A DNA stretch of 41,120 nucleotides from positions 1 through 41,120 of the forward strand of contig JAAYIR010000163.1 in NCBI GenBank assembly GCA_012523355.1, read 5' to 3'. The notes below the pieces were generated by a model. It did not search any database. It saw only the letters and a program-made list of their open reading frames with translations, and had not been told where the DNA came from. A program made the translations under genes and the position numbers. Source of the stretch: a candidate division WS1 bacterium. GTDB lineage: Bacteria > Armatimonadota > Zipacnadia > Zipacnadales > Zipacnadaceae. The number at the start of each line of letters is the position of its first letter. Positions within the stretch are counted from its first letter, which is position 1. Below are positions 8,088 to 16,863 of the stretch, piece by piece.

Positions 8088-10445
8088 ATGAAGGCACAAC
8101 GAGAGATAATCCAGTTCCCCGCCCTGCGAGAGCTACGCGAACTTCTCGGACCGCGACGTCTTCTCACCGGTCCCCTCGCCGAGCAACTCTACAAGTATGA
8201 TGCCGCCTTTGAGATGGAGCTACCCCTGGCGGTGGCCCTGCCGGAGAATGCCGAGGAGGTGGCGAGGGTGGTGGGGGTGTGCGCGCGCGAGGGCGTGCCC
8301 CTCGTGCCTCGGGGAGCGGGGACCAGTCTTTCGGGCGGCGCCATCCCCTCCCCCGGTTCGGTCGTGCTCAGCCTGGCCCGGATGAACCGCATACTCGAGA
8401 TTGACCCTGGGGCGCAAGTGGCGGTGGTTCAGCCGGGTGTGGTCAACCTGAACCTGCAGAACGCGCTGGAGCCGCAGGGCTACTTCTACGCTCCTGATCC
8501 CGCCAGCCAACTGGTCAGCACCCTCGGGGGGAATCTGGGGCACAATGCGGGTGGGCCGCATTGCCTGAAGTACGGGGTGACCTCGCATCATATCCTGGGT
8601 GTGGAGATGGTCACTGCTACCGGTGAGCGGGTGCGGCTGGGAAGCCGGGCGCTGGAGACCGGCGGGTACAATCTGTTGGGGCTGGTTGTCGGCGGCGAGG
8701 GCACGCTGGGGATTGCCACCGAGATCGCCTGTCGGCTTCTGCCGCTGCCCGAGGCTCTGGGTACGGCGCTGGCGGTCTTTGACTCTCTGGAGGAGGCCTC
8801 GGAGACAGTTTCGGGGATCATCGCAGCCGGCATTGTGCCCGCCGCGCTGGAGATGCTGGACCAGCCTCTGATGGCGGCGGTGGAGCAGCATGTGCAGGCT
8901 GGCTATCCCCTGGACGCAGCGGCGGTGCTGCTGGTGGAGGTAGACGGACCTCCGGCGGCGATCACCCCGCAGATGGCGGCCATCGAGGGGCTCTGTAACG
9001 AACACCACGCACGGGATTTCCGTTCAGCTTACTCGCGGGAGGAGCGGGCCGTGCTGTGGCGGGGACGCAAGGGGGCAGCCGCGGCAGTTGCCAATCTGGC
9101 GCCAGGAAAGCTTTCGACCGACGTGGTAGTGCCGCGCGAGGTCCTGCCCGAGATGGTGCGGCAGGTGACAGAAATAGGCCGGCGGCAGGAGCTGATTATC
9201 GGAGTCTTGCTGCACGCCGGCGACGGCAATCTACACCCGCAGATTGTGTTCAACCCTCGTGACACGGAGCAACTGGCACGCGTCCGGAGGGCGCAGGAGG
9301 AGATTGTGCGGGCGGCTCTGTCCCTGGGGGGGGCCATGACGGGCGAGCATGGCGTGGGCAGTGAAAAGCGGCATTTCATGAACCTGGTGTTTGGGCCGGG
9401 GGAACTGGCGCTGATGGCCGGGATCAAGCGGGCCTTCGACCCGAGAGGGTTGATGAATCCTGGCAAGCTCTTGCCCGACGAGACTCCGGAAGAGGCCGAG
9501 AGGCCAGCGGTTCCGGAGGGGACTTTCGAGCAGGTGGCGCCGGAGATTACGGTTCGGGACGAGCAGGGGCGCTGGCGACCGCGCGACTATGAGGCAGTCT
9601 CCAAGTTTCTCGCGCTGGCAAACCGCGACGGACGGCCGGTGCGAATCATGGGGGCGGGGATCGGGCTCGACCTCCGGTCCCCTCTTCCGACGGGACAGGC
9701 GGAGCCAGAACGCGAGGTCCTGTGCACGCTTAGCCTGGGACGTCTGCTGCATCTGGAGGCTGCCAATCTAACCGTGACCGTGCAGGCGGGAATGCGCCTG
9801 GGAGAACTGCAGCAGGCGCTGGCGGAGGCGGGCCAATGGTGGCCGGTGATTCCGCCAGGGGGAGCAGAGGCCACGATTGGCGGCATCCTAGCCGGAGGGA
9901 TGAGCGGTCCGTTGGCTGCGCGCTATGGCAGGTTGCAGGACCTGGTCACCGGGGTGAAATTTGCGCTGCCCTCCGGGGAAGTGTTGCGCTTCGGTCTGCC
10001 TTGTGTCAAGAACGTTGCAGGCTACGCTGTGGAGCGGCTGATGGTGGGGTCGCGGGGGACACTGGGGGCGCTGCTGGAGCTGACGCTGCGCACGCTGCCG
10101 CTGCCCGAGCGCCGGCAGACTGTACGGGTGACCGGCGGTGACCTGGAGACTTTTCGTGTACGACTGCAAGCCAACGGGACCCGGCCGGCGGCGGTGGAGC
10201 CGCAGGGGGAAGGCTTGCTGGTAGCCCTGCAAGGGATGGAGAGTGAAGTGGAGGCGCTGGAGGAGACGGTGGCGGCTCTCGCCTCGGAGACCGGAGCGGA
10301 ACCTCAGCCCGCGGAGGAAGAGCTTTGGACGCTGGTGGCCGCTGGGAGGAGAGAGAGACTGGCGCCGCCGCCTCCGGGCGCAGAGGAGTTCAGCCGGAGG
10401 CTCAAAGAGCTATTTGACCCGAGAGGGATTCTGCCTGGCCCATGA
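8088..10445 (+). CDS. glcD: glycolate oxidase, fused GlcD and GlcE FAD-binding subunits
   Basis: The 785-residue product joins two VAO/PCMH-type FAD proteins that are usually separate. Residues 1-465 are GlcD: VPRGAGTSLSGGA for pyrophosphate binding, GHNAGGPHCLKYGVTSHHILG, HAGDGNLHPQI and TGEHGVGSEKR. After a charged linker, residues 495-785 are GlcE: PPGGAEATIGGILAGGMSG and the hallmark VKNVAGYAVERLMVGSRGTLG. With GlcF downstream (ATGA overlap) it should form the GlcDEF complex, which oxidises glycolate or a related 2-hydroxyacid to the 2-oxoacid. No Shine-Dalgarno is visible before the ATG. The substrate could also be D-lactate, since GlcD-like proteins overlap with that family. Confidence 0.92.
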   Translation: MKAQREIIQFPALRELRELLGPRRLLTGPLAEQLYKYDAAFEMELPLAVALPENAEEVARVVGVCAREGVPLVPRGAGTSLSGGAIPSPGSVVLSLARMNRILEIDPGAQVAVVQPGVVNLNLQNALEPQGYFYAPDPASQLVSTLGGNLGHNAGGPHCLKYGVTSHHILGVEMVTATGERVRLGSRALETGGYNLLGLVVGGEGTLGIATEIACRLLPLPEALGTALAVFDSLEEASETVSGIIAAGIVPAALEMLDQPLMAAVEQHVQAGYPLDAAAVLLVEVDGPPAAITPQMAAIEGLCNEHHARDFRSAYSREERAVLWRGRKGAAAAVANLAPGKLSTDVVVPREVLPEMVRQVTEIGRRQELIIGVLLHAGDGNLHPQIVFNPRDTEQLARVRRAQEEIVRAALSLGGAMTGEHGVGSEKRHFMNLVFGPGELALMAGIKRAFDPRGLMNPGKLLPDETPEEAERPAVPEGTFEQVAPEITVRDEQGRWRPRDYEAVSKFLALANRDGRPVRIMGAGIGLDLRSPLPTGQAEPEREVLCTLSLGRLLHLEAANLTVTVQAGMRLGELQQALAEAGQWWPVIPPGGAEATIGGILAGGMSGPLAARYGRLQDLVTGVKFALPSGEVLRFGLPCVKNVAGYAVERLMVGSRGTLGALLELTLRTLPLPERRQTVRVTGGDLETFRVRLQANGTRPAAVEPQGEGLLVALQGMESEVEALEETVAALASETGAEPQPAEEELWTLVAAGRRERLAPPPPGAEEFSRRLKELFDPRGILPGP

Positions 10446-11809
10446 CCGACGACGAACTGATGGAACAAGAGCTGGTCAGGTGTAACAAGTGCGGCTACTG
10501 CCTGAGTACTTGTCCCACCTATAACGTTGAGTTTTCCGAGGGCCAGGCGGCTCGCGGGCGATTGGTGTTGCTTCAGGCCTTGCGGGACGGTGAGTTGGCG
10601 CTCAGCCAGGAGAACCAGCGTCCAGACTCGGGACTGGTACAGGAGCTGGGGGAGGCGGTGAGTGGGTGCCTGCTGTGTGGCGCTTGCACCGAGGCCTGCT
10701 TCAGCGCGATCCATACCGACGAGTTGATGGTGCGAGCCCGGGCCGGAATGCCCGGTGGCCCCCCCAAGGGCGTGCGCCTGTTGACCCGCCATTTCCTCTT
10801 ACGGCCTGAGCGTTTGACCGCCATCATGCGGCTGGCAGGCGTCGGGAGACGCACGGGCATGGTGCGCCTGCTGAGGCGGTTGAGCCCGACGCTAGAGCTG
10901 GCCGAGGAGCTGGTGGAGCCGGCGCCGCGCGAGTTTTTGCGCGACCGGCTGCGTGAGATTGGCTTTCATCCCGAGGGACGATCCGGGACGTGGGTTCTGC
11001 CCCGGGATCCCCGGGCTCTGACGGTGGGACCGCGTGTGGTGTACTTCATCGGTTGCGGGACCAACTACCAGTTGCCGGAGCCGGGAGCGGCAGCGATGCG
11101 ACTGCTGGCGCGGGCCGGCTGCGAGGTAGTGGTCTGTCCGCATGTCTGCTGTGGCTTGCCACCGTACTCGTACGGCGATCTGGTGTCGGCGCGGGAATTG
11201 GCCCGGCGGAACCTGGAGCTGCTGGGGGGCCTGGGCGCGGACTTTTTGGTTACCGAGTGCGGCTCCTGTGGGCGGTTTCTGAAGCGGTACCCCGAACTGC
11301 TGGCGGAGGAACCTGATCTGGCCCGGCAGGCGGAAGCGCTGGGAGAACAGGTGCGAGATTTCACCGAGCTACTGGCGACGCTGCCTCTACCTGAACCAGT
11401 GAACCCACCGGCCGGGGTCGTTACCTACCACGACCCCTGTCACCTGGGGCGGGGGCAGGGGGTGACGGAGGAGCCGCGGCGGCTCTTGCGGGAGGCGGCG
11501 GGGGCGAAGCTGGTGGAGCTGCCGGAGGCCAACTGGTGCTGTGGGGGGGCGGGGACATACAACCTTGCACACCCCCAGCGCTCGGAGGCGATTCTCCAGC
11601 GCAAGGTGGCAAACATCGAGAGCACGGGCGCGGAGATAGTAGCGACGGCGTGCCCGGCTTGCCTCTTGCAGCTTCGTCACGGCTTGCGGATGAGCGGCAG
11701 TGGGGCAGTGGTAAAACATGTGGCGGAGATCGTGGCGGAGGCGCAGGGGCTGAGGTCAGCCCGAGTGGAAGAAGGTGTGCGGGGCGGGACAACGAATTGT
11801 GAGACGTGA
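10442..11809 (+). CDS. glcF: glycolate oxidase iron-sulfur subunit
   Basis: The 455-residue product starts with two 4Fe-4S ferredoxin motifs, CNKCGYCLSTCP (about residues 15-26) and CLLCGACTEAC (about 75-85). Two CCG domains follow, with CPHVCCGLP near 232 and PCHLGRG ... NWCCGGAGTY near 330-365. This is the standard GlcF layout. It passes electrons from the fused GlcDE flavoprotein to the quinone pool or another acceptor. Its ATG overlaps the stop of the upstream gene (ATGA), implying translational coupling. Confidence 0.95.
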   Translation: MTDDELMEQELVRCNKCGYCLSTCPTYNVEFSEGQAARGRLVLLQALRDGELALSQENQRPDSGLVQELGEAVSGCLLCGACTEACFSAIHTDELMVRARAGMPGGPPKGVRLLTRHFLLRPERLTAIMRLAGVGRRTGMVRLLRRLSPTLELAEELVEPAPREFLRDRLREIGFHPEGRSGTWVLPRDPRALTVGPRVVYFIGCGTNYQLPEPGAAAMRLLARAGCEVVVCPHVCCGLPPYSYGDLVSARELARRNLELLGGLGADFLVTECGSCGRFLKRYPELLAEEPDLARQAEALGEQVRDFTELLATLPLPEPVNPPAGVVTYHDPCHLGRGQGVTEEPRRLLREAAGAKLVELPEANWCCGGAGTYNLAHPQRSEAILQRKVANIESTGAEIVATACPACLLQLRHGLRMSGSGAVVKHVAEIVAEAQGLRSARVEEGVRGGTTNCET

Positions 11810-11848
11810 TGGGTGCCGAACAAACAGAAGCGATGGGAGTGGGTGCGC

Positions 11849-12439
11849 ATGTCCTTTCGGCAATTGCTGGTCGCGGTAGTACTTCTCGCTCTGCTGGGCA
11901 CGCTGTTGGCTGCCGGATGTGGCAAGAAGCAGCAGGAAGCTGACATCGGCATGCCGGCTACGGGTCCGGGCGGCCCTCCAGGTGGAGCGCCGGACGGTGC
12001 TCCTGGCGGGCCTCCGGGAGCTGCCGGTGGACCTCCGGAGGGTCCGGGTGGACCTCCGGGAGGACCAGGCGGGCCTCCGGGGGCGCCAGGTGGACCTCCG
12101 GGCGCGCCGGGGGCTGCGGGCGGACCTCCGGGTGGACCGGGTGGACCTCCGGGAGCTCCGGGGGGAGCCCCGCCGGGTGGTGACCCCCAGGCCGCGGTGA
12201 AGGCCGGGATGGTGGCGAAGGGCGCCGGGAAGATGGACGAGGCCGCGGCGAAGTTCCGGGAAGCGCTGCAGACGGACCCCAACAATGAGGATGCCCACTG
12301 GGGCCTGGCCTGGGTGCTAGCCATGCAGGGCAAGAAGCAGGAAGCGATCGCGGAGTTCCAGCAGGTGGTCGGCTCCACCGGGGATGCGCGGCGCAAGCAA
12401 ATGGGGCAAGACGCGCTCAAGCGGCTGGGTGGCGGTTAG
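11849..12439 (+). CDS. Gly/Pro-rich lipoprotein with C-terminal TPR
   Basis: The 196-residue product has a lipoprotein signal (MSFRQLLVAVVLLALLGTLLAAGC, lipobox A-A-G-C). It is followed by about 75 residues built almost only from GGPPG/GAPGGPPG units, then a helical repeat region (about 115-190) that reads as one to two TPRs (KMDEAAAKFREALQTDPNNEDAHWGLAWVLAMQGKKQEAI). I chose the ATG at 11849 because GGGAG precedes it by 10 bases. The track start (GTG at 11813) adds 12 residues and has no ribosome binding site. The Gly/Pro tract is collagen-like in composition but does not keep a strict Gly-X-Y phase. Likely an envelope protein with a flexible spacer carrying a protein-interaction domain. Confidence 0.85.
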   Translation: MSFRQLLVAVVLLALLGTLLAAGCGKKQQEADIGMPATGPGGPPGGAPDGAPGGPPGAAGGPPEGPGGPPGGPGGPPGAPGGPPGAPGAAGGPPGGPGGPPGAPGGAPPGGDPQAAVKAGMVAKGAGKMDEAAAKFREALQTDPNNEDAHWGLAWVLAMQGKKQEAIAEFQQVVGSTGDARRKQMGQDALKRLGGG

Positions 12440-12473
12440 GGGTCCTGAGGGAGTCCCAGGGCGGAGGCGTGGG

Positions 12474-13169
12474 CTAGTCCAGGATTTCGACCAGGTCGGC
12501 AAAGGTGGCGAATTCCTGGAAGGGCAAGGCTTCGCGACGGCAGAACTCGGCCAGGTGGGACTTGGCGAAGAGCAGGTCGGCGTGTCGCGCGGCGCACATG
12601 TCAGAGTAGCCGTCGCCGACGTAGATCACCCGCTGGTAGCCGGGGCGTAGCGCCAGAAGCTCCTCGGTCTTGCAGTTGCCGCAGTCCGAGCAGTTCGCGC
12701 TGCTCCTCGGGAATTCAACGCGGACCCCCTGCGGAGTCCATTCCCCATGGTTCACGAAGACGGGCAGGCAGCCGTTGGCCAGGGGGAGAGGAATTTCCCC
12801 TGGGCACCCGCGCAGGCCCAGGCGCGCCAGCATCCGATACAGGTACAGGTCGAGGCCATCGCTGAGCACGGCGAGGGGGACCTCGCGACTGCGGCACAGG
12901 TCTACAAAGGCTGGGAAGCTCTCGTCGAGAGGTAGTCCATCCAGCAGCGCCTCCAAGCGCTCGCGTGGGAGCTGAACCAGCGCCCACTGTGCGGCCAGAC
13001 AGGCCTGCGAGCCGATCTCGCCACGTCGCCACTGGTACTCCAGGTCCCAGGCGGCGGTCAGGTCCAGCCGCGTGATTACCTCTACCCCGGTATCGGACAG
13101 GGCGATAGTGCCGTCAAAATCGCACAGTACCAGGTCACCGGAATTCAGCGGGGGGAGTGCCTCAGACAC
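12474..13169 (-). CDS. MtnX-like HAD phosphatase
   Basis: A HAD phosphatase of about 231 residues. Motif I is LCDFDGTIA close to the N-terminus, motif II is LSDG, and motif III/IV is KTEELL ... YVGDGYSDMCAA. The sequence resembles the MtnX/HK-MTPenyl-1-P phosphatase group of methionine salvage, but homologues act on other small phosphates. A CSDCGNC cluster lies just before the motif III lysine, as in many members. I prefer GTG at 13169 (AAAGGA about 10 bases upstream, family-like N-terminus) to the track start GTG at 13202, which lacks a ribosome binding site. It converges on the lipoprotein gene with a 34-base gap. Confidence 0.82.
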   Translation of the reverse strand: MSEALPPLNSGDLVLCDFDGTIALSDTGVEVITRLDLTAAWDLEYQWRRGEIGSQACLAAQWALVQLPRERLEALLDGLPLDESFPAFVDLCRSREVPLAVLSDGLDLYLYRMLARLGLRGCPGEIPLPLANGCLPVFVNHGEWTPQGVRVEFPRSSANCSDCGNCKTEELLALRPGYQRVIYVGDGYSDMCAARHADLLFAKSHLAEFCRREALPFQEFATFADLVEILD

Positions 13170-13224
13170 AGAAAGAACATCCTTTCGCGCGAAGCGGCGC
13201 ACTTAATCGGTGCGCCGTGCGTCT

Positions 13225-13253
13225 ATTGTATCACCGGGTATGAAATGAGGCAA
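13225..13253 (-). promoter_or_regulatory. promoter of the MtnX-like gene
   Basis: On the minus strand: TTGCCT (13253-13248), 17-base spacer, TACAAT (13230-13225), with a TG one base before the -10. Transcription would start near 13217, about 48 bases before the preferred GTG start. It lies back to back with the promoter of the divergent gene at 13293. Confidence 0.6.
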
Positions 13254-13258
13254 GCCGG

Positions 13259-13287
13259 TTGGAGTTTTGCGGGGCTTGTGGTATAAT
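13259..13287 (+). promoter_or_regulatory. promoter of the adaptor/hydrolase fusion gene
   Basis: TTGGAG (13259-13264), 17-base spacer, TATAAT (13282-13287). The -10 is perfect and the -35 keeps TTG. The GTG at 13293 lies 5 bases after the -10, where transcription itself should begin (about 13293-13294), so the GTG would be a leaderless start. Confidence 0.6.
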
Positions 13288-13292
13288 CCGCC

Positions 13293-15335
13293 GTGGATTG
13301 GCGACTACAGTTCAGGTTGAAGCCCCGTCGCCGAGGGGGCAGGAGAAGATGGGTATTGAAGCGTGCAACTGAGTTCTGCCTAGTCCTGTGTCTGGTGCTG
13401 GCGGCGCTTGGTCAGGCGTGGGCGGCTCTGCCGTCACGTCCCCTGACCGGCCCGCTGCCGCTCACCGCCTCTTCTCTCGAGAGCCTGACGTGGACGCCGC
13501 TGGCTGTAATCAAGGCCGGCCCGACCCCGGAGGCCGCCGGGCTGTTCGTGATGGACGCCACCTACGGCGCTTCCTATGTGCTGACCGCTCCCGAGGACGG
13601 AATTGTAGAGTATCTCTATCCGTGGACGGGCTTCTTCCGGGTTGGGCAGCCGCTCATTCGTCTCTATGACGCCAAGCTGATTAATGACCTGGCCGCTGCG
13701 CGAGCAGCAGCGGGGCAGTTCAATGCGCAGCCTTTCCTGGTGATTGCCTCGCCCCCCCTGCGGGCCTTCCCCTCGCCGACCGTAGCGGCCCAGGCCGTGC
13801 GGGTTCCGGTGACGCCAGCACCGCAACCGGCTCCGGAAACGGCGCCAGCGGCGCCCGCGCTCACACCACGGGAGGCTGAAACAAGCGAGGGGCCGCAAAT
13901 TGGCTTGCAGCGGGTAGAGCCACCGGCATCTCTCCAGATCGCTTCTCTGCAGAAAGCTCTGACCCGCGCGCAGAAGGAACTGACGGAGATTGAGGAGGAG
14001 CTGGCAGCGCGCAAGCAGCTACATGAAAGCGGCGTGCTGGACCCGGAGGAGCTGGCGCGATTCGCCGAGAAACGAGCCCAGGCGCAAGCGGAGGTGCGCA
14101 AGGCGCAGCATGATCTGGAAGCGGCTCAGCAGACAAGCTCCAGACCGGCAGCGCCGGCTCGACCCCAGACCACCGCTCCCACGAGCAGCCGGAACTCGCG
14201 GCAGACTCAGCTCCTGAGGCCCCAGGTTCCACCGGCGCCGATGCAGCTTCAGTTCCTCGCCGCTCCGCGGTGGACGGACATCTTTGCTCCCACCAACGGG
14301 CTGGTCATGGAGCCACTGCAGACCCCCGGTACGGTAGTTAAGAAGGGCACGCCGCTCCTGCGGATCAGCAATAGCGCCTGGTCGCGGGTCAGGGCGTTGA
14401 CCACGCGGCAACTGGCCGCGGCGCTGGAGCCGCAGACTCCAGTAACGGTGCGTTTCCCGGCGTTGGGAGACACGACGTACGTGGGCTGGGTGCTCAGCAA
14501 GCGCTACTGGCCGGGCGACGAGCGGGCAGAAGTGGACCTGCAGATTACGCTTCCGGAGAACACCACTGACAGTGACGCCCTGCTGTTCAATTGGGCATAT
14601 GCCACCCCGCCGGCCAAGACGCTGGAGGAAGTGGAACTACTGCCGGGACCGGAACGACTGCCACGGATGGCCAGTCTGCCGGAGAGGTTCTTCGGACTGG
14701 TCCCCACGCTGTTGGTGACCAGCAGCCCGGCCAGCCGGGAGCCTGTGGACGCGACCACCCCGCTGGCAGGAAGACTGGCCCTGGTGCCGCCTGCCCCGCG
14801 CTTTGGTCCGGCAGTCTGCTCCGACCCGGTGGCGCAACAACGGCTCACCGCCCTGCATGACTGGCAGACGAGTTTCATCCAGGGCATGACCACCGCCATC
14901 TATGATCAGAAGATCGTTCTGAGCTACCCGCGCGACAGCGAAATCTCCAGAGCGGTGGAGAAAATGATGCGCGGGGAGGTGGGGCATGACCCCGGTTACT
15001 GCGCGCGGACCCTGCGCGAGGCGCTGGGCTGGGGCCTGGGTGATGCCTACCAGTGGGCGATACAGCTACCGGCGCGGGGGTACGTGGCCCGCGAGGATGG
15101 CCTGCCGCGGCCCGGAGACATCCTGGTCTGGCCCTTCACCTACGGCACGAACCATAGCCAGCACATTGGGGTGGCGGTGCGGCAGAACGATAAGCTGGTC
15201 CTCCTCTCGAACCTCTCCGGGAAGCTGGGGACTTCGGAGATTCTAGGAGGCTATGTGGCCTTCTACAAGCCTTCGGATCAGGCGGCATCCAAGCCAAACC
15301 TGCCCCCGGTCCTCTCGGCGCCCCCCAGGAGTTAG
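13293..15335 (+). CDS. exported adaptor-like protein fused to a Cys/His (CHAP/NlpC-P60-like) domain
   Basis: The 680-residue product has a basic N-terminus and a signal peptide (hydrophobic to about residue 45, AWAALPS). A first lipoyl/biotinyl-like half follows at about 90-125 (APEDGIVEYLYPWTGFFRVGQPLIRLYD), then a Pro/Ala-rich linker and a coiled coil at about 210-280. A second lipoyl-like half lies near 325-360 (IFAPTNGLVMEPLQTPGTVVKKGTPLLRI) and a beta domain at 365-430. This is the order seen in HlyD/RND periplasmic adaptors. The C-terminal 130 residues instead resemble a papain-like amidase fold: GYCARTLREALG (Cys570), PGDILVWPF and NHSQHIGVAV (His621/624). No efflux partner is adjacent. 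TTG at 13356, preceded by AGGAG, is an alternative start. Confidence 0.8.
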   Translation: MDWRLQFRLKPRRRGGRRRWVLKRATEFCLVLCLVLAALGQAWAALPSRPLTGPLPLTASSLESLTWTPLAVIKAGPTPEAAGLFVMDATYGASYVLTAPEDGIVEYLYPWTGFFRVGQPLIRLYDAKLINDLAAARAAAGQFNAQPFLVIASPPLRAFPSPTVAAQAVRVPVTPAPQPAPETAPAAPALTPREAETSEGPQIGLQRVEPPASLQIASLQKALTRAQKELTEIEEELAARKQLHESGVLDPEELARFAEKRAQAQAEVRKAQHDLEAAQQTSSRPAAPARPQTTAPTSSRNSRQTQLLRPQVPPAPMQLQFLAAPRWTDIFAPTNGLVMEPLQTPGTVVKKGTPLLRISNSAWSRVRALTTRQLAAALEPQTPVTVRFPALGDTTYVGWVLSKRYWPGDERAEVDLQITLPENTTDSDALLFNWAYATPPAKTLEEVELLPGPERLPRMASLPERFFGLVPTLLVTSSPASREPVDATTPLAGRLALVPPAPRFGPAVCSDPVAQQRLTALHDWQTSFIQGMTTAIYDQKIVLSYPRDSEISRAVEKMMRGEVGHDPGYCARTLREALGWGLGDAYQWAIQLPARGYVAREDGLPRPGDILVWPFTYGTNHSQHIGVAVRQNDKLVLLSNLSGKLGTSEILGGYVAFYKPSDQAASKPNLPPVLSAPPRS

Positions 15336-15470
15336 CGGCCCTCGAGAACTAACTTCCAATAGGGGTGCCATCCCACAGTCTCTGTCTCTCTGGTCTGAGG
15401 TGCTTGCTGGAGGGAAGGTCAAAGCCCAGCCACCGTGCGGGAATGGCCTGCAGGCGGACAGAGGTCGCCC

Positions 15471-16856
15471 CTACGAGGAGTCGGCGACGATGACCGAGAC
15501 CTCGGCGGTAGCCACCTCCACCCCGTTGGGCGCGGTCGCAACCACCTTGATGACGTGCTCTCCCGGCTCCTCTTGAATCTTCCAGTTCCAGGTGTAGGGC
15601 TTGAAATTGGTGATGCAGTGGATTCGGCCGTCAAGGTAGAAGGTCACGGTGTCCACCTTGAGTTCGGAACCCAAGGTGGCGGCCAGGGTGACCTTGCCTG
15701 CGGCGGCGCGGGGGGAAGCGCCGTAGAGGCTGACTCCCATCTCACGCGGTCCGGGGACCGCTTGGCCCTCCAGGGGGAAGGGATGCTCGGGCACCACTAA
15801 CTGGTCGGGCGCCGGGGGGGCCGCGATTGGCGGGGCGATCACGGGAGGGTCTTCAGCGGTGTCTGGTGGGACACCTGGGGCTGTGGGGGGGCGGCGCACC
15901 GGAGCGCTGAGAAAATAAGGCGAGGCGATGAGTTCGCGGTAGGTCGCCAGCACCAGCGGATCAGTGGTCACGGCGTATTCATTATTAGCGAGGCGATCGC
16001 TGGCCGCGTTCACCGAGAACCAGCTGATCAGCACCACGCGGGGGAAACGGGTGGGCAACGCGGCGTATAGTTCCTTCATGCTGCGCACGGCGAATTCGCG
16101 CACCTGCTGCTTGGCGGCGACGCAGTAGTGCGTGGCTGCGTACTCGCAGATGGCAATGGGCTTGCGGTCGGCATAGAGATCGTAGACGAATTTGAGTTGG
16201 TCAAACTGCGATTCCGTGGCCGGCTGGCCGGGGTCACCATTGTTATATACCACCGCATAGATGTTGATCCCCACCCAGTCCACGAAGTCGTCGCCGGGGT
16301 AGTAGAGCGGTATGGTGCTACGTGGGAGACCAAAGGGGCACCAGATCATGATCACGTTGGGCGCGACTTCGCGCATGACCGTGGTGACCAGCTTCCACTT
16401 GCGGATGTACTCATCAGGGTTGCCGGAATAGGGCATCCAGTCCCCGTTCATCTCGGAGGCGTAACGCAGCAGGATAGGCGTGCCGGAGTGAGCCGCTGCT
16501 TCCGCCCACCCGCGCAGGTAGGCATCGTCGTGGACTTCGTTGAGCCCGTTATTGGGCTCCCAAGCGATCTGGGGAAGGGCGCCGCGCGCCACCACCTCCT
16601 GCACCCAGCGATAGGGGAAGGGCTCGCCGTAGCCCACGTAGCGGAGGTAGACGGCATGCCGGCGGCCGGTCAGGTCCTCAAAGGCCTTGAGGTCGCCCTT
16701 GGCAACCGGATCCAGCTGAATGTAGGCACCCAGATACGCGCCCAGGGCCGGAACCAGGGCGGAAGCGTAATCGGTCGCAGGGGCGGCAGTGACACTGGCC
16801 GGGAGCGCCACCGCCAGTGCCAAGGCCAAGATGCCAGTGCCTGGGATACGGACCAT
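15471..16856 (-). CDS. secreted GH26-type glycoside hydrolase with C-terminal Ig-like domain
   Basis: The 461-residue product has a signal peptide (residues 1-25) and a TIM-barrel glycosidase domain (about 35-320). YASEMNGDWMPYSG places the acid/base at Glu135 in the (H)E-M-N-G-x-W context of GH26. KPIAICEYA places the nucleophile at Glu238. A Pro-rich linker leads to a Big_9/Ig-like domain at about 374-461 (VDTVTFYLDGRIHCITNFKPY). GH26 members are mostly beta-mannanases, but substrate cannot be told here. The track start (17006) adds 50 unrelated residues. The ATG at 16856 begins the signal peptide and lies just after a consensus promoter, with no ribosome binding site. Confidence 0.87.
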   Translation of the reverse strand: MVRIPGTGILALALAVALPASVTAAPATDYASALVPALGAYLGAYIQLDPVAKGDLKAFEDLTGRRHAVYLRYVGYGEPFPYRWVQEVVARGALPQIAWEPNNGLNEVHDDAYLRGWAEAAAHSGTPILLRYASEMNGDWMPYSGNPDEYIRKWKLVTTVMREVAPNVIMIWCPFGLPRSTIPLYYPGDDFVDWVGINIYAVVYNNGDPGQPATESQFDQLKFVYDLYADRKPIAICEYAATHYCVAAKQQVREFAVRSMKELYAALPTRFPRVVLISWFSVNAASDRLANNEYAVTTDPLVLATYRELIASPYFLSAPVRRPPTAPGVPPDTAEDPPVIAPPIAAPPAPDQLVVPEHPFPLEGQAVPGPREMGVSLYGASPRAAAGKVTLAATLGSELKVDTVTFYLDGRIHCITNFKPYTWNWKIQEEPGEHVIKVVATAPNGVEVATAEVSVIVADSS

Positions 16857-16863
16857 CGGGAGA

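Noticed and set aside
6903-8099. 398-residue minus-strand ORF
   Set aside because: It is antisense to the CapA-like and PpiC-like genes, which have signal peptides, motifs and a promoter.
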